The notes beneath the pieces were generated by a model. The model saw nothing but the letters and a program-made list of their open reading frames with translations, was not told the origin of the DNA and searched no databases. From NCBI RefSeq assembly GCF_024166365.1, contig NC_064819.1:112884293-112948292 (forward strand): a stretch of 64,000 nucleotides of DNA. Reading direction: 5' to 3'. Positions within the stretch are counted from its first letter, which is position 1. Each line of letters opens with the position of its first letter. The DNA is from Elephas maximus indicus (lineage: Eukaryota; Chordata; Mammalia; Proboscidea; Elephantidae). A program made the translations under genes and the position numbers. Positions 55,040 to 64,000 of the stretch are shown here, in pieces.

Positions 55040-55795
55040 TCTTTTATTCATTCATTTATTCAACTAATATACAGATCGCCTATTAGGTGTCAGACATTGT
55101 TCTAGGTGCTGGATGACACCAACAGAAAAAAAAGGATGCCCAGTCTCATCGAGATTACCTTCTGATGGGAGAGACAGACAGTACATAAATGCACCCAAAG
55201 CATATATGTATATGTTAGGTGGTGATAAGTGCTGTGGAGAAAAGTAAAACAAATGAAGCAGATAAAGAGGCTAGAGAGTGCTGGTGACAGTGTGTTTGAA
55301 AGGGAGGATTTGCCATTTTATTACATAGGGTGACATGGTGGTATTTAAATAGAGAGGTGAGGAAGGTTGAGATATGTGGATATGAAGGGGAAAGGAATTT
55401 CAGGCAGAGGAGCCAGTCAGTGCAAAGGCCCTGAGATGGGAGCATGTCTGGCACATTGGAGGACCAGCCAGGGGTCTAGAAAGGCTGTACTGAAGCAAGC
55501 ATGTGGGAAGTAGCAGGAAAGGAATTCAGAGATGTAATGAGCCTTGCAGACCAGGATAAGTAGTTGAGGTCTTGTTCTGGTTGAGAGGGAGAGCCTTGGA
55601 TGATGTGAAGCAAAGGAGTGACATAACCTGATTTATGTTTAATAGGATCCTTCAGGGTGATATGGAGAGAACACTCTTGTAGAGGCCAAGAGAAGAGAAG
55701 ACAGAGGGTTATTGCAGTTGACCATGTGAAAGAGGATGGTGGTTTGGACCAGGGTAGCAGTGATGGAGGTAATGAGAACTACGAGGTTCTAGATA
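55040..55795 (+). mobile_element. Old mammalian dispersed repeat, longest local copy
   Basis: 'ttattcattcatttattcaa', 'agacattgttctaggtgctg', 'ggtgataagtgctgtggaga', 'cagtgcaaaggccctgagat' and 'ggtttggaccagggtagcag' appear in the order seen in the other copies in this window. It gives the best template for them. Confidence 0.65.
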
Positions 55796-56069
55796 CATAC
55801 ATTCGATCTTTGTGATTCATTGATTCTGTATTTATGAATTTGCCTGCTCTTTAAATTTATTTGTGACCCTCTATATACTCGCAGTACTTTTGTTGTCATC
55901 TGTGGACCTGAGGAGAAAGGTGAAAAATTTGAGTCACCAGACAGGCACATTCCCAGCTGAGGTCAGACAAGGCGATGCTCTGCCCTCTTATTTCAGCTCT
56001 CATAGCATAACCTGATTACAATGCAATGCAAATGTTTGTTTAGTGTTTCCCTTCTGCTCTGTATCAGAG
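55796..56069. other. Unassigned sequence
   Basis: No gene or named repeat. Confidence 0.35.
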
Positions 56070-56205
56070 GCTTCTGAAGCCAGGCTGCTTTCTGGGTCCT
56101 AGTTTATTAGTTTTGTGACCTTGGGCCAGTTGTTTACCTCTGTGTATCTCCATTTGGGAAGACAAATGAGGTAATCTGTGATAGAGTATTTAGGGAAGTG
56201 CTAGC
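56070..56205 (+). mobile_element. MIR fragment
   Basis: 'agccaggctgctttctgggt', 'tgtgaccttgggccagttgt' and 'ctctgtgtatctccatttgg' follow MIR order. Confidence 0.7.
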
Positions 56206-56756
56206 ATGGGGTGAGCTCACTAAACTCAGCATAATCTTAGCTGCTGCTTCTTCATTTCCTTTTATTCTTTATTTAAATGAGCTTTTCTTTAATCCCCTCT
56301 CTTGCTCTAAAATTAGTCTTTTACCCTCTGGTTTGATGCCGACCGCTACACTTTTATTTCTTAATGCTCTTTGGGATTTAAAATCCAACTCTCGTTACAA
56401 ATGGAACTTTGGTGTTTAAACATCCATTCCTTCAATCTAGGGCTGTTGGAAACATAAAGGCTTTGACATAACATGAAAGTACCCTCACTCTGCGATTGTA
56501 AAAACCCCTTGCCATTGAGTAGATTCTGACTGTAAACTATAATTATAATCATGATAGTCGTTTTCTGTAAAGGTCTCTCTCCCAATGGTGGGAATGGGTT
56601 GACTGTAGCTTTCTTTTTTTTAATCTTTTTGTCTTGGATCTTGTACATGAGCAAAAGGAAAATCATAAACAAAACTACAGGAGAAATATAGAGAAACATT
56701 TCTACTGCATCTTTAATGTCATTATATAATCTCACTAGACAATGCTCTTAGTCTGT
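56206..56756. other. Unassigned sequence with one SINE remnant
   Basis: A short reverse SINE tail, 'ccttgccattgagtagattc', lies at 56501-56535. The 124-codon reverse frame at 56361-56735 overlaps that remnant and shows no domain. Confidence 0.4.
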
Positions 56757-56918
56757 ACCCCAAACCAAACCATTGCCATCAACTCGATTCTGACTCATAG
56801 TGACCCCATAGTACAGAGCAGAACTGTCCCATACGGTTTCCAAGGATCGGCTGGTGGATTTGAACTGCCAGCCTTCTGGTTAGCAGCCAAGCTTTCCACC
56901 ACCGTGCCACCAGGGAAC
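56757..56918 (-). mobile_element. AfroSINE-like SINE, short form, reverse strand
   Basis: 'ccaaaccaaaccattgccat' on the tail side and 'caccaccgtgccaccaggga' on the head side. It is full length. Confidence 0.95.
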
Positions 56919-57480
56919 TGCCCACATCATGTTTCCTGCATTATGCCCCATGCAATGTAATTCGGAAGAAGTATTAGGTGACTGCCCAGCAAATCATAGG
57001 GTCCTTGTCGTTCATGTACTTTTTCCCCTCAGTGGATGCTTTACCAAATAAATTCCTTAAAAAAAAAAAGTGAAACAATTTAACAAATGATAGTTTTTCC
57101 ATCTCCAAAGAGATTACCTCAGAGTCATTCAGCTGAATATTTTCCAAATCTTATGCAATAAAGCTTTAGTCTTTCTAGGTCACTGTATTGCATCTGAGCC
57201 TAAAATTAAAACCATAAATACTTAAAGCCTTAACTTCTACAACTCCTTAAAAGCCAGTAAACACAGGCATTTTCCTTTGCCACTTTCCTATGCTTATTTA
57301 TATGAGAAAGAGCCCTTTGAAATTTACAGCTTCAAACAGCCACACACAGAATGAAGGAAGAAACAAGCCTATTTACATGTTTCCACTTTTCTTCCCCTTC
57401 TCTTTATTCATTCATGCTTATTATCAGGACTCATACAATTCTCTATCTACTTTAGAGAGGGAGGAACTGGCCATCCCAAG
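56919..57480. other. Unassigned sequence
   Basis: An A-run near 57060. No gene. Confidence 0.4.
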
Positions 57481-57962
57481 TGTCATGGATTGAATTATGT
57501 CCCCCAAAAATATGTGTATCAATTTGGCTAGGCCATGATTCCCAGTATTGTGTGACTTTCCTACACATTGTAAATCCTGCCTCTATGATGTTAATGAGGG
57601 AGGATGGGCAGCAGTTATGTTAGTGAGGCAGGACTCAATCTGCAAGACTGGATTGTGTCTTCAGGCAATCTCTTGAAATATAAAAGAAAGAAGCAAGCAA
57701 AGAGACAGGGGGACCTCATACTACCAAGAAAGCAGTGCCTGAAGCAGAGCACATCCTTTGGATACTGGGTTCCTGCGTGGAGAAGCTCCTAGTCTGGGGG
57801 AAGACTGATGAGAAGGCTGACGGAGAGAAAAAAGACTTCCCTTGGAGCTGATGCCCTGAATTTGGACTTTTAGCCTCCTTTACTGTGAAGAAAAAAATTT
57901 CTTTTTGTTAAAGCCATCCGCTTGTGGCATTTCTGTTACAGCAGCACTAGATGACTAAGACA
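57481..57962 (+). mobile_element. Solo LTR, MaLR-like, with perfect 5-bp duplication
   Basis: It opens 'tgtcatggattgaattatgt' and ends 'gcactagatgactaagaca' (482 bp). 'ccaag' lies immediately before (57476-57480) and after (57963-57967) it. It has no internal sequence. It is the cleanest copy of this LTR in the window. Confidence 0.94.
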
Positions 57963-58246
57963 CCAAGCTAATAGTTAAGTCAATATTAAAATATGGAAAG
58001 TGGTCGTATACCCAATACCCCTTACAGCACCCATCCCAGTGCCAGCTCACAACAGATAACTAATAAATATTGATTCCTGGACACTGAGTCTAAGCATAAG
58101 AAAAAAAAAGAAAGCATAGGCCTTTTATTATTTACTCTTCCTACTCAGTCATGGTATCAGTTGCTTTGAAATTACCCTTCCTGACTTCCTATAGCATCTA
58201 ACCATCATTTTTCCCACTCTACGCTCTCTCGCAAGACGCCCATGCT
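57963..58246. other. Unassigned sequence
   Basis: No gene or named repeat. Confidence 0.4.
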
Positions 58247-58443
58247 TTTTGAGTTCCTGGGTGGTATAAAGGGTTAATACACTTGGCTAGTAACGAAAAG
58301 ATTGGACATTCTAGGCACCTCAGAAGAAAGGCCTGGTCATCTACTTGTGAAAAAGCAGACACTGAAAATCTCATGGAGCACAGTTCTACTCTGACATGCA
58401 TGAGGTTGCCACGAGTTGGAATCAACTTGACACTAACAGATGG
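58247..58443 (+). mobile_element. AfroSINE-like SINE, long form, small deletion
   Basis: 'gagttcctgggtggtataaa' to 'caacttgacactaacagatg'. The box-B region is deleted ('agattggacattctaggcac'). Confidence 0.9.
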
Positions 58444-58598
58444 TAAAAATATAGTACTATGTGATTTTTGCCTAAAAAAAAAAAAAAAACACAACACATT
58501 GACATGTCCTTAAAACTAGTCTCCTTGTGAAGCTGGAGAGTAATTCCAACGATCAAAACATTCTGGGAATGAGGACATTTTGAAATTGTGTTGACACT

Positions 58599-59011
58599 TG
58601 TCTTAAGTATCTACTGCTGCTATGACAGAAATACCAAAATTCAATGTCTTTAACAAACAGAAATTTGGTTTCTCAAAGTTTAGGAGGCTAGATGCCTGAA
58701 TTCAGAGCGCTGGTTCTAGGGGAAGGCTTTCTCTTTCTGTTGGCTCTGGGGGAAGGTCCTTGTCTCTTTTCAGCTTCTATTCCTTGGTGATCATGTGGCC
58801 TGGCATCCATCTTCCCTCTGCTTTTTTTGCTTCTTGCTTAATCTGCTCTTTTATATCTCAAAAGAAAATAATTTCAGATACACCCTTCACTAATACTGCC
58901 ACATTAACATGATGAAGACACTCCATTCCCAAATGGGATGACAACCACAGGTATAGGGTTTAGCATTTACAACATATATTTTTGAGGGCTACAATTCAAT
59001 CAATACCAACA
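58599..59011 (-). mobile_element. Older MaLR-like LTR, reverse strand
   Basis: 'tgtcttaagtatctactgct' to 'aattcaatcaataccaaca'. It shares the 'ctaggggaaggctttctctt' block with the other LTRs but is shorter and more diverged. No target duplication is visible. Confidence 0.75.
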
Positions 59012-60556
59012 TCAGGCACATTAGAAAAACAGCAATTACTGACCCTATTCTATTCTTTGTCCTAGTGTACGAAATTTCCAAGTCCCTGTATCTCTAAGAG
59101 TCTACCTCAGTTTTGGATGAAAAATTATATTATGTGATTTGGCCACTGATCTTGTTCATGTTCTTTAACTCTGAACGATTTAGGACTGTTTATACAAAAC
59201 AAACACACCCTTAAAAGATGAAGCATTGCTACCCTCAAAGAGGTTCCAAACAGTGTTGCAGAGAATCCAAAGGGATTCCAACCGAGGAGTTGCAAATGCA
59301 TCCTAGATGATGGCACAGCCACTGGCATAAACTCATAGCCTCTCAGAATAACTATTTTGAAAGGGATAGAACTCTTTGGTTGATACATTTAAAGAAAAAT
59401 CATTTTTCCATTATAACAACCCATGAGTATTGGGAGTTGTCCTTCATAAATTCTCAAAGATTGCAGTGAGGATAGAGAACAGCAAAACACAACACAATTA
59501 AAAAAAAAAAAAGTAAGACAAAACAGCTTCAAGGACGGAGAATATAAACTACAGGGTCATGACAATCTTTCTCTGTTTCTCTTCCCACAGCTGGTCAAGG
59601 TTGCAAGGCTGTCCCCTAATCCTTAGGCACAGACTTATATCTGAAAGTTCCAGTTTGGAAAATCTAGTTTCAAAAAGCAAGTCTTCTTGTCCCCTAAAAA
59701 ACTAGCATTTGACCTTCTATGCTCTTCCTTGCAAACATTTCACAGTTGTGCAAAGTGAGACACTGTTTTTTTTACTGGCAGATGCCACCCATGGGAGAAA
59801 GAGGGGGAAAAAAAAAAAAAAGAAAAATGAAAAAACAACTGTTTTTTTTTTTTTCCTCTCAGGCATAAAAATTGTCCCTCTGGTTTCTTAGTGTCTCAGT
59901 AATCAGTTGAGAAATTCACCCAGATTATGCCAGATCATCTGAAAAATATTTTTCCAGATGTTTGCATTAACATAGAATAAAAGGATTCTGTGGCAAAACT
60001 GGAGCCTGTAACTTCCCATGGACTAATCATTCTTTATGCAGAGTTTTACCTGAGAAATGATCCAGTTAATCAGTACATTTCAATTCAGCTGAATTCAGGT
60101 ATCACTAATTTATTAACAGGGATTTTGGGGCATGCCTAGATTCCTAATCCTATCCATTTAGGCCAAAATCTCAGATTAAAGACGGCCAAGATCTTATATT
60201 TTTTGTAAATCTGAGATTGACCTATTAAGTACCTAGAATGTTCTGTCTGCTTTATGTAAAGTTTCTGAAAAAAGTGAATACCTGTAGTTTTTTATTTTTT
60301 AATGATTGTACAAAAATTACAAATTATTTCATTTCTATAATTTTCTGGGGTTATCCTAAATATTTTCCCATTCATTCATTCAACAGATTCTAATAAATAC
60401 CCACTGTAGTTTTTGACTAGCCCCTGGGGCATATAGTTCCTAATTTGGATGAATTGACAATTTGGAGGGGAAAGCTGGAGGGAAGGGAGTTAATTGTATT
60501 GATTATCAAGTACCTGTCAACACAGTGGTTAAATTTAAGTACATTTATCAAGCTCA
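59012..60556. other. Unassigned sequence with adjacent A- and T-runs
   Basis: An A-run at about 59808-59837 is followed by a T-run at 59842-59853 and could fold back. No gene is recognised. Confidence 0.4.
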
Positions 60557-60713
60557 TAGAGCCCTGGTGGTGCAGTGGTTAAGAGCTCTGCCGCTGAACA
60601 AAAGGTCAGCAGTTTGAATCCACCAGCCACTCCTTGGAAACCTGTGGGGCAGCTCTACTCTGTCCTATACTGACTAGACGGCAATGGGTCTGGCTTTGGT
60701 TTTATCAAGCTCA
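60544..60713 (+). mobile_element. AfroSINE-like SINE, short form, with 13-bp duplication
   Basis: The body 60557-60700 opens 'tagagccctggtggtgcagt'. It is flanked by the perfect repeat 'tttatcaagctca' at 60544-60556 and 60701-60713. A small deletion removes 'gggtcgctatgagtcgg'-type tail text. Confidence 0.96.
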
Positions 60714-60734
60714 CATACCTGGAAAAATATTGTC

Positions 60735-60950
60735 TATCTCTCGCCAAACTATGGTCTGGGGACTAAATAAGGCCTGATATCTGTTTTTATAAATAAAGTT
60801 TTATTGGAACACGGCCAAGTTCATTCATGTATGTATTGTCTGTGGCAGCTTTCCAAGGCACTCACTGCTGATTAGTTTTGGCAGAGTAGTTGTGAAGCCT
60901 AAAATACTTGCTATCTGGTCCTTTAGAGAAGTTTGTTTTTACCTGGTTTA
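60735..60950 (+). mobile_element. Old mammalian repeat, paralogous to 5080-5288
   Basis: 'gtctggggactaaataaggc', 'ataaataaagttttattgga' and 'tagagaagtttgtttttacc'. Same strand as the first copy. Confidence 0.6.
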
Positions 60951-61805
60951 GATTATTATAGTTGCATATCAAGCATCTGAACACCATTCTGTCTGGCTAT
61001 AAAGCCCATTTCACCTTATCATGGCGTGCTTTTAGAATCATAAGTATCTTTAAAAAGTTCTGTACTTATTTTTTTATTATTAAGAAATATTTTTCAATAA
61101 GGTTCTTTTAAAAACGTTTCTGAAGTTGTACTAAAAATTTCCATCCTCAGCAATTATCATTCTCCAGAAAGAGATTTTATGCTGCACATACCAATTCAGA
61201 AAGGGAATGGTAGAACTGGGCACCTCTGAATAAAATGAGGGAGTAGGACTAAATTATCTCAAAAGAACCTTTCAATTCCAGCATTCAATAGCTCCATGTT
61301 TCTATAATAACACCATAGGCCAAAATTAAATATAGCACTGCAGCTGGAGCAAACACATGGCCCAGTGGTTGATGGAAATAAGGATTGAGACAAACCTGAC
61401 AATAACTGCATCATTAAAAATTCAAATCTCCCAAATTTTATTTTGCTAAAATTCACTAGTATAAAAAATAGGGATAACCCTTAATCAATAACACATTATT
61501 TAAAGAACTTTCAGAGAAAATCAATGAAAATAACTTGGCAGCTTTCCCAACCTATCCTCTGAAACTTCACAAATATTCATTAGATTCTAACAGGTGAATA
61601 CAAAGTGAAATACTGCCCTTGGAGAGTGAAAGACAAAATATCAACAGAAGAGCTGATGGAAATAGTTACCTCTTCAAATTATCTGGTCTTAATGACCCAT
61701 TAAGATGCATGGTTCAAGCTTTAATGCAGACTTTTGACTTGAGAATGCCCTCTTTACATCTATATTGTGAGCCATGCTGGGAGACTTCTACTTAACTGAC
61801 AGCTG
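60951..61805. other. Unassigned sequence
   Basis: No supported gene or repeat. Confidence 0.4.
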
Positions 61806-62041
61806 CAGTGCTAAGAGGAGCCCCTGAGTGGTAAACGGTTAACGGGCTTGGCTGCTAACACAAAGGTTATAGGTTCAAGTCCATCCAGAGGCACCTGGGA
61901 AGAAAGTCCTGCTGGCCTACTTCTGAAAAATCAGCCTTTGAAAACTCTATGGAGCACAGTTCTATTCTGACACACTTGGGGTCATCATGAGTTGGAATCG
62001 ACTTGAAGGCAACTAGCTTGGTTTTTTGGTACAGTGCTAAG
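61806..62041 (+). mobile_element. AfroSINE-like SINE, long form, with target duplication
   Basis: The body 61816-62031 opens 'aggagcccctgagtggtaaa'. It is flanked by 'cagtgctaag' at 61806-61815 and 62032-62041. It has the 'ccagaggcacctgggaagaa' module. Confidence 0.95.
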
Positions 62042-62113
62042 GGTAGAGGAAAAGAAAGACAGGGAGGCAAAGGAGAATAGCCTTCAAGTTCTTCTTTAGG
62101 CTGTTATAATTAC

Positions 62114-64000
62114 TTTCTTTCACCAACATACACGGCGACTATACACATGGACCTCGCCAGATGGAACACGCAGAAATCAAATTGACTACATCTGTGGAAA
62201 GAGATGATGGAAAAACTCAATATCATCAGTCAGAAGAAAACCAGGGGCCGACTGTGGAACAGACCATCAATTGCTCATATGCAAGTTCAAGCTGAAACTG
62301 AAGAAAATCAGGGCAAGTCCACGAGAGCCAAAATATGACCTTGAGTATATCCCACCTGAATTTAGAGACCATCTGAAGAATAGATTTGACGCATTGAACA
62401 CTAGTGACCAAAGACCAGAGGAGTTGTGGAATGACATCAAGGACATCATCCATGAAGAAAGCAAGAGGTCATTGAAAAGACAGGAAAGAAAGAAAAGACC
62501 AAGATGAATGTCAGAGGAGACTGAAACTTGCCCATGAATGTTGAGCAGCTAAAGCAAAAGGAAGGCTTGATGAAGTAAAAGAACTGAACAGAAGATTTCA
62601 CAGGGTGGCTCAAGAAGACAAAGTAAATTATTATAATGACATGTGCAAAGAGCTGGAGATAGAAAACCAAAAGGGAAGAACATGCTTGGTGTTTCTCAAG
62701 CTGGAAGAACGGAAGAAAAAATGCAAGTCTAGAGTTGCAATAGTGAAGGATTCTATGGGGAAAACATTAAAAGATGCAGGAAGCATCAAAAGAAGAGGGA
62801 AGGAATAAACAGAGTTATTATACCAGAAAGAATTAGTCAATGTTCAACCATTTCAAGAGGTAGCATATGATCAGGAACCGATGGTACTGAAGGAAGAAAT
62901 CCAAGCTGCTCTGAAGGCGTTAGAGAAAAACAAGACCCCAGGAATTGACGGAATATCAATTGAGATGTTTCAACAAACAGGTGCAGCGCTGGAGTTGCTC
63001 ACCCATCTATACCAAGAAATTTGGAAGACAACTTCCTGGCCAACTGACTGGAAGAGACCCATATTTATGCCTATTCCCAAGAAAGTCAATCTAACCAAAT
63101 GCAGAAATTACCGAACAATATCATTAATATCACACACAAGCAAAATTTTGCTGAAGATCATTAAAAAATGGCTGCAGCAGTATATTGACAGAGAACTGCC
63201 AGAAATTCAGGCTGGTTTCAGGAGAGGACATGGAACCAGGGATATCATAGCTGATGTCAGATGGATCCTGGCTGAAAGCAGAGAATACCAGAAGGATGTT
63301 TACCTGTTTTATTGACTATGCAAAGGCATTCGACTGTGTGGATCATAACAAATTATGGATAACATTGTGAAGAATGGGAATTCCAGAGCACCTAATTGTG
63401 CTCATGAGGAAACTTTACGTAGATCAAAAGGCAGTTGTTCAGACAGAACAAGGGGATACTGATTGGTTTAAAGTAAGGAAAGGTGTGCTTCAGGATTGTA
63501 TCCTTTCACCGTACTTATTCAATCTGTATGCTGAGCAAATAATCCAAGAATCTGGACTATATGAAGAAGAATGGGGCATTAGGATTGGAGGAAGACACAT
63601 TAACAACCTGTGTTATGCAGATGACACAAAGTTTCTTGCTGAAAGTGAAATGAACTTGAAGGACTTACTAATGAAGATCAAAGACTACAGCCTTCAGTAT
63701 GGATTGCACCCTCAACATAAAGAAAACAAAAATTCCCACAACTGGACCAATGAGCAACATCATGATAAACGGAGAAAAGATTGAAGTTGTCAAGAATTTC
63801 ATTTTACTTGGATCCACAATCAACAGCCATGGAAGCAGCAGTCAAGAAATCAAGAGGCGCATTGCATTGGGCAAATCTGCTGCCAAGGACCTCTTTAAAG
63901 TGTTGAAGAGCAAAGGTGTCACCTTGAAAACTAGGGTGTGCCTGACCCAAGCCATGGTATTTTCAGTTGCATCATATGCATGTGAAAGCTGGACAATGAA
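62114..64000 (+). mobile_element. RTE/BovB-type LINE copy G, runs off the window
   Basis: It begins inside the endonuclease ('tttctttcaccaacatacac'; translated NQIDYIC, then GADCGTDHQLL, the terminal D-H motif that copy B lacks). It continues through the linker (62271-62507) and reverse transcriptase (62881-63315: GIDGISIEMFQQ, NYRTISLI, GFRRGHGTRDIIADVRW). Then follows 63374-63784 with KVRKGVLQDCILSPY and CYADDTKFLAE. Lesions: TGA in 'agagatgatgg' (~62204), a stop at 62505-62507, a 2-base deletion at ~63305 that throws FIDYAKAFDCVDH out of frame, and TGA at 63368-63370. The YADD catalytic site is intact in sequence. The 3' end lies beyond the window. Confidence 0.95.

Noticed and set aside
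1..64000. Bacterial-style features: operons, ribosome binding sites, CRISPR arrays, attachment sites
   Set aside because: The repeat content is mammalian. No regularly spaced direct repeats with unique spacers occur; recurring similar sequences are dispersed SINEs.

Overview
This window is vertebrate, almost certainly mammalian, nuclear DNA. It is AT-rich, has no dense coding strand, and contains MIR, L2, MER5A-like and Tigger-like fossils. The lineage is read from two younger repeat groups. The first is a very abundant tRNA-derived SINE (head near 'agccctggtggca', box-B-like 'gcagttcgaatcc', tail 'tatgagtcggaat'), which I recognise as AfroSINE-like. The second is an RTE/BovB-type LINE whose 3' end is shared with that SINE. 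Together they point to an afrotherian, most likely an elephant or close paenungulate relative. This is recognition from memory, not a database result. I see no host gene exon, functional RNA gene or CRISPR array that I can defend. The long ORFs with recognisable protein content all belong to decayed retrotransposons, so the window reads as intergenic or deep-intronic sequence. Layout: 0-3 kb holds an old L2 with a LINE inserted in it, a (TA)n tract, a solo LTR and an antisense L1 ORF2 fossil. 3-6.7 kb holds a polypyrimidine tract, SINEs and old mammalian repeats. 6.8-8.8 kb is RTE copy A, whose 5' end is inverted. 9.5-12.2 kb is a SINE/RTE-derived patchwork with a 69-bp tandem duplication and a tRNA-Gly-headed element split by a SINE. 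12.2-19.3 kb is mostly unassigned sequence with SINEs, one a dimer inside a single target-site duplication. 19.3-20.3 kb is an LTR nested in an opposite-strand LTR. 22.5-25.0 kb is RTE copy B (minus), the most complete copy here. 25.8-28.9 kb holds SINEs, a solo LTR with a perfect 5-bp duplication, and RTE copy C, again 5'-inverted. 29-37 kb is old repeats, LINE 3' ends and another LTR. 37.7-38.9 kb contains an unclassified ~210-bp element present twice in inverted orientation. 39-47 kb is SINE/LINE-rich with RTE copy E. 47.9-48.6 kb is RTE copy F. 50.2-50.75 kb is one Tigger-like MITE inside another. 51.5-52 kb is a MIR split by a SINE. 55-58 kb has an old repeat and a solo LTR. 62.1-64.0 kb is RTE copy G, running off the window end. 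How the parts relate: the SINEs encode no protein. Their tail matches the 3' end of the RTE LINE, so the inference is that RTE reverse transcriptase mobilised them in trans. Each local RTE copy carries disabling lesions (stops, frameshifts, lost catalytic residues, truncation), so none here looks autonomous. The LTRs appear as solo LTRs with no internal retroviral sequence between them. I found no new enzymatic or defence system. The notable observations are structural: 5' inversions of RTE copies, a dimeric SINE, a triplicated target site, nested insertions, and the unclassified inverted pair.
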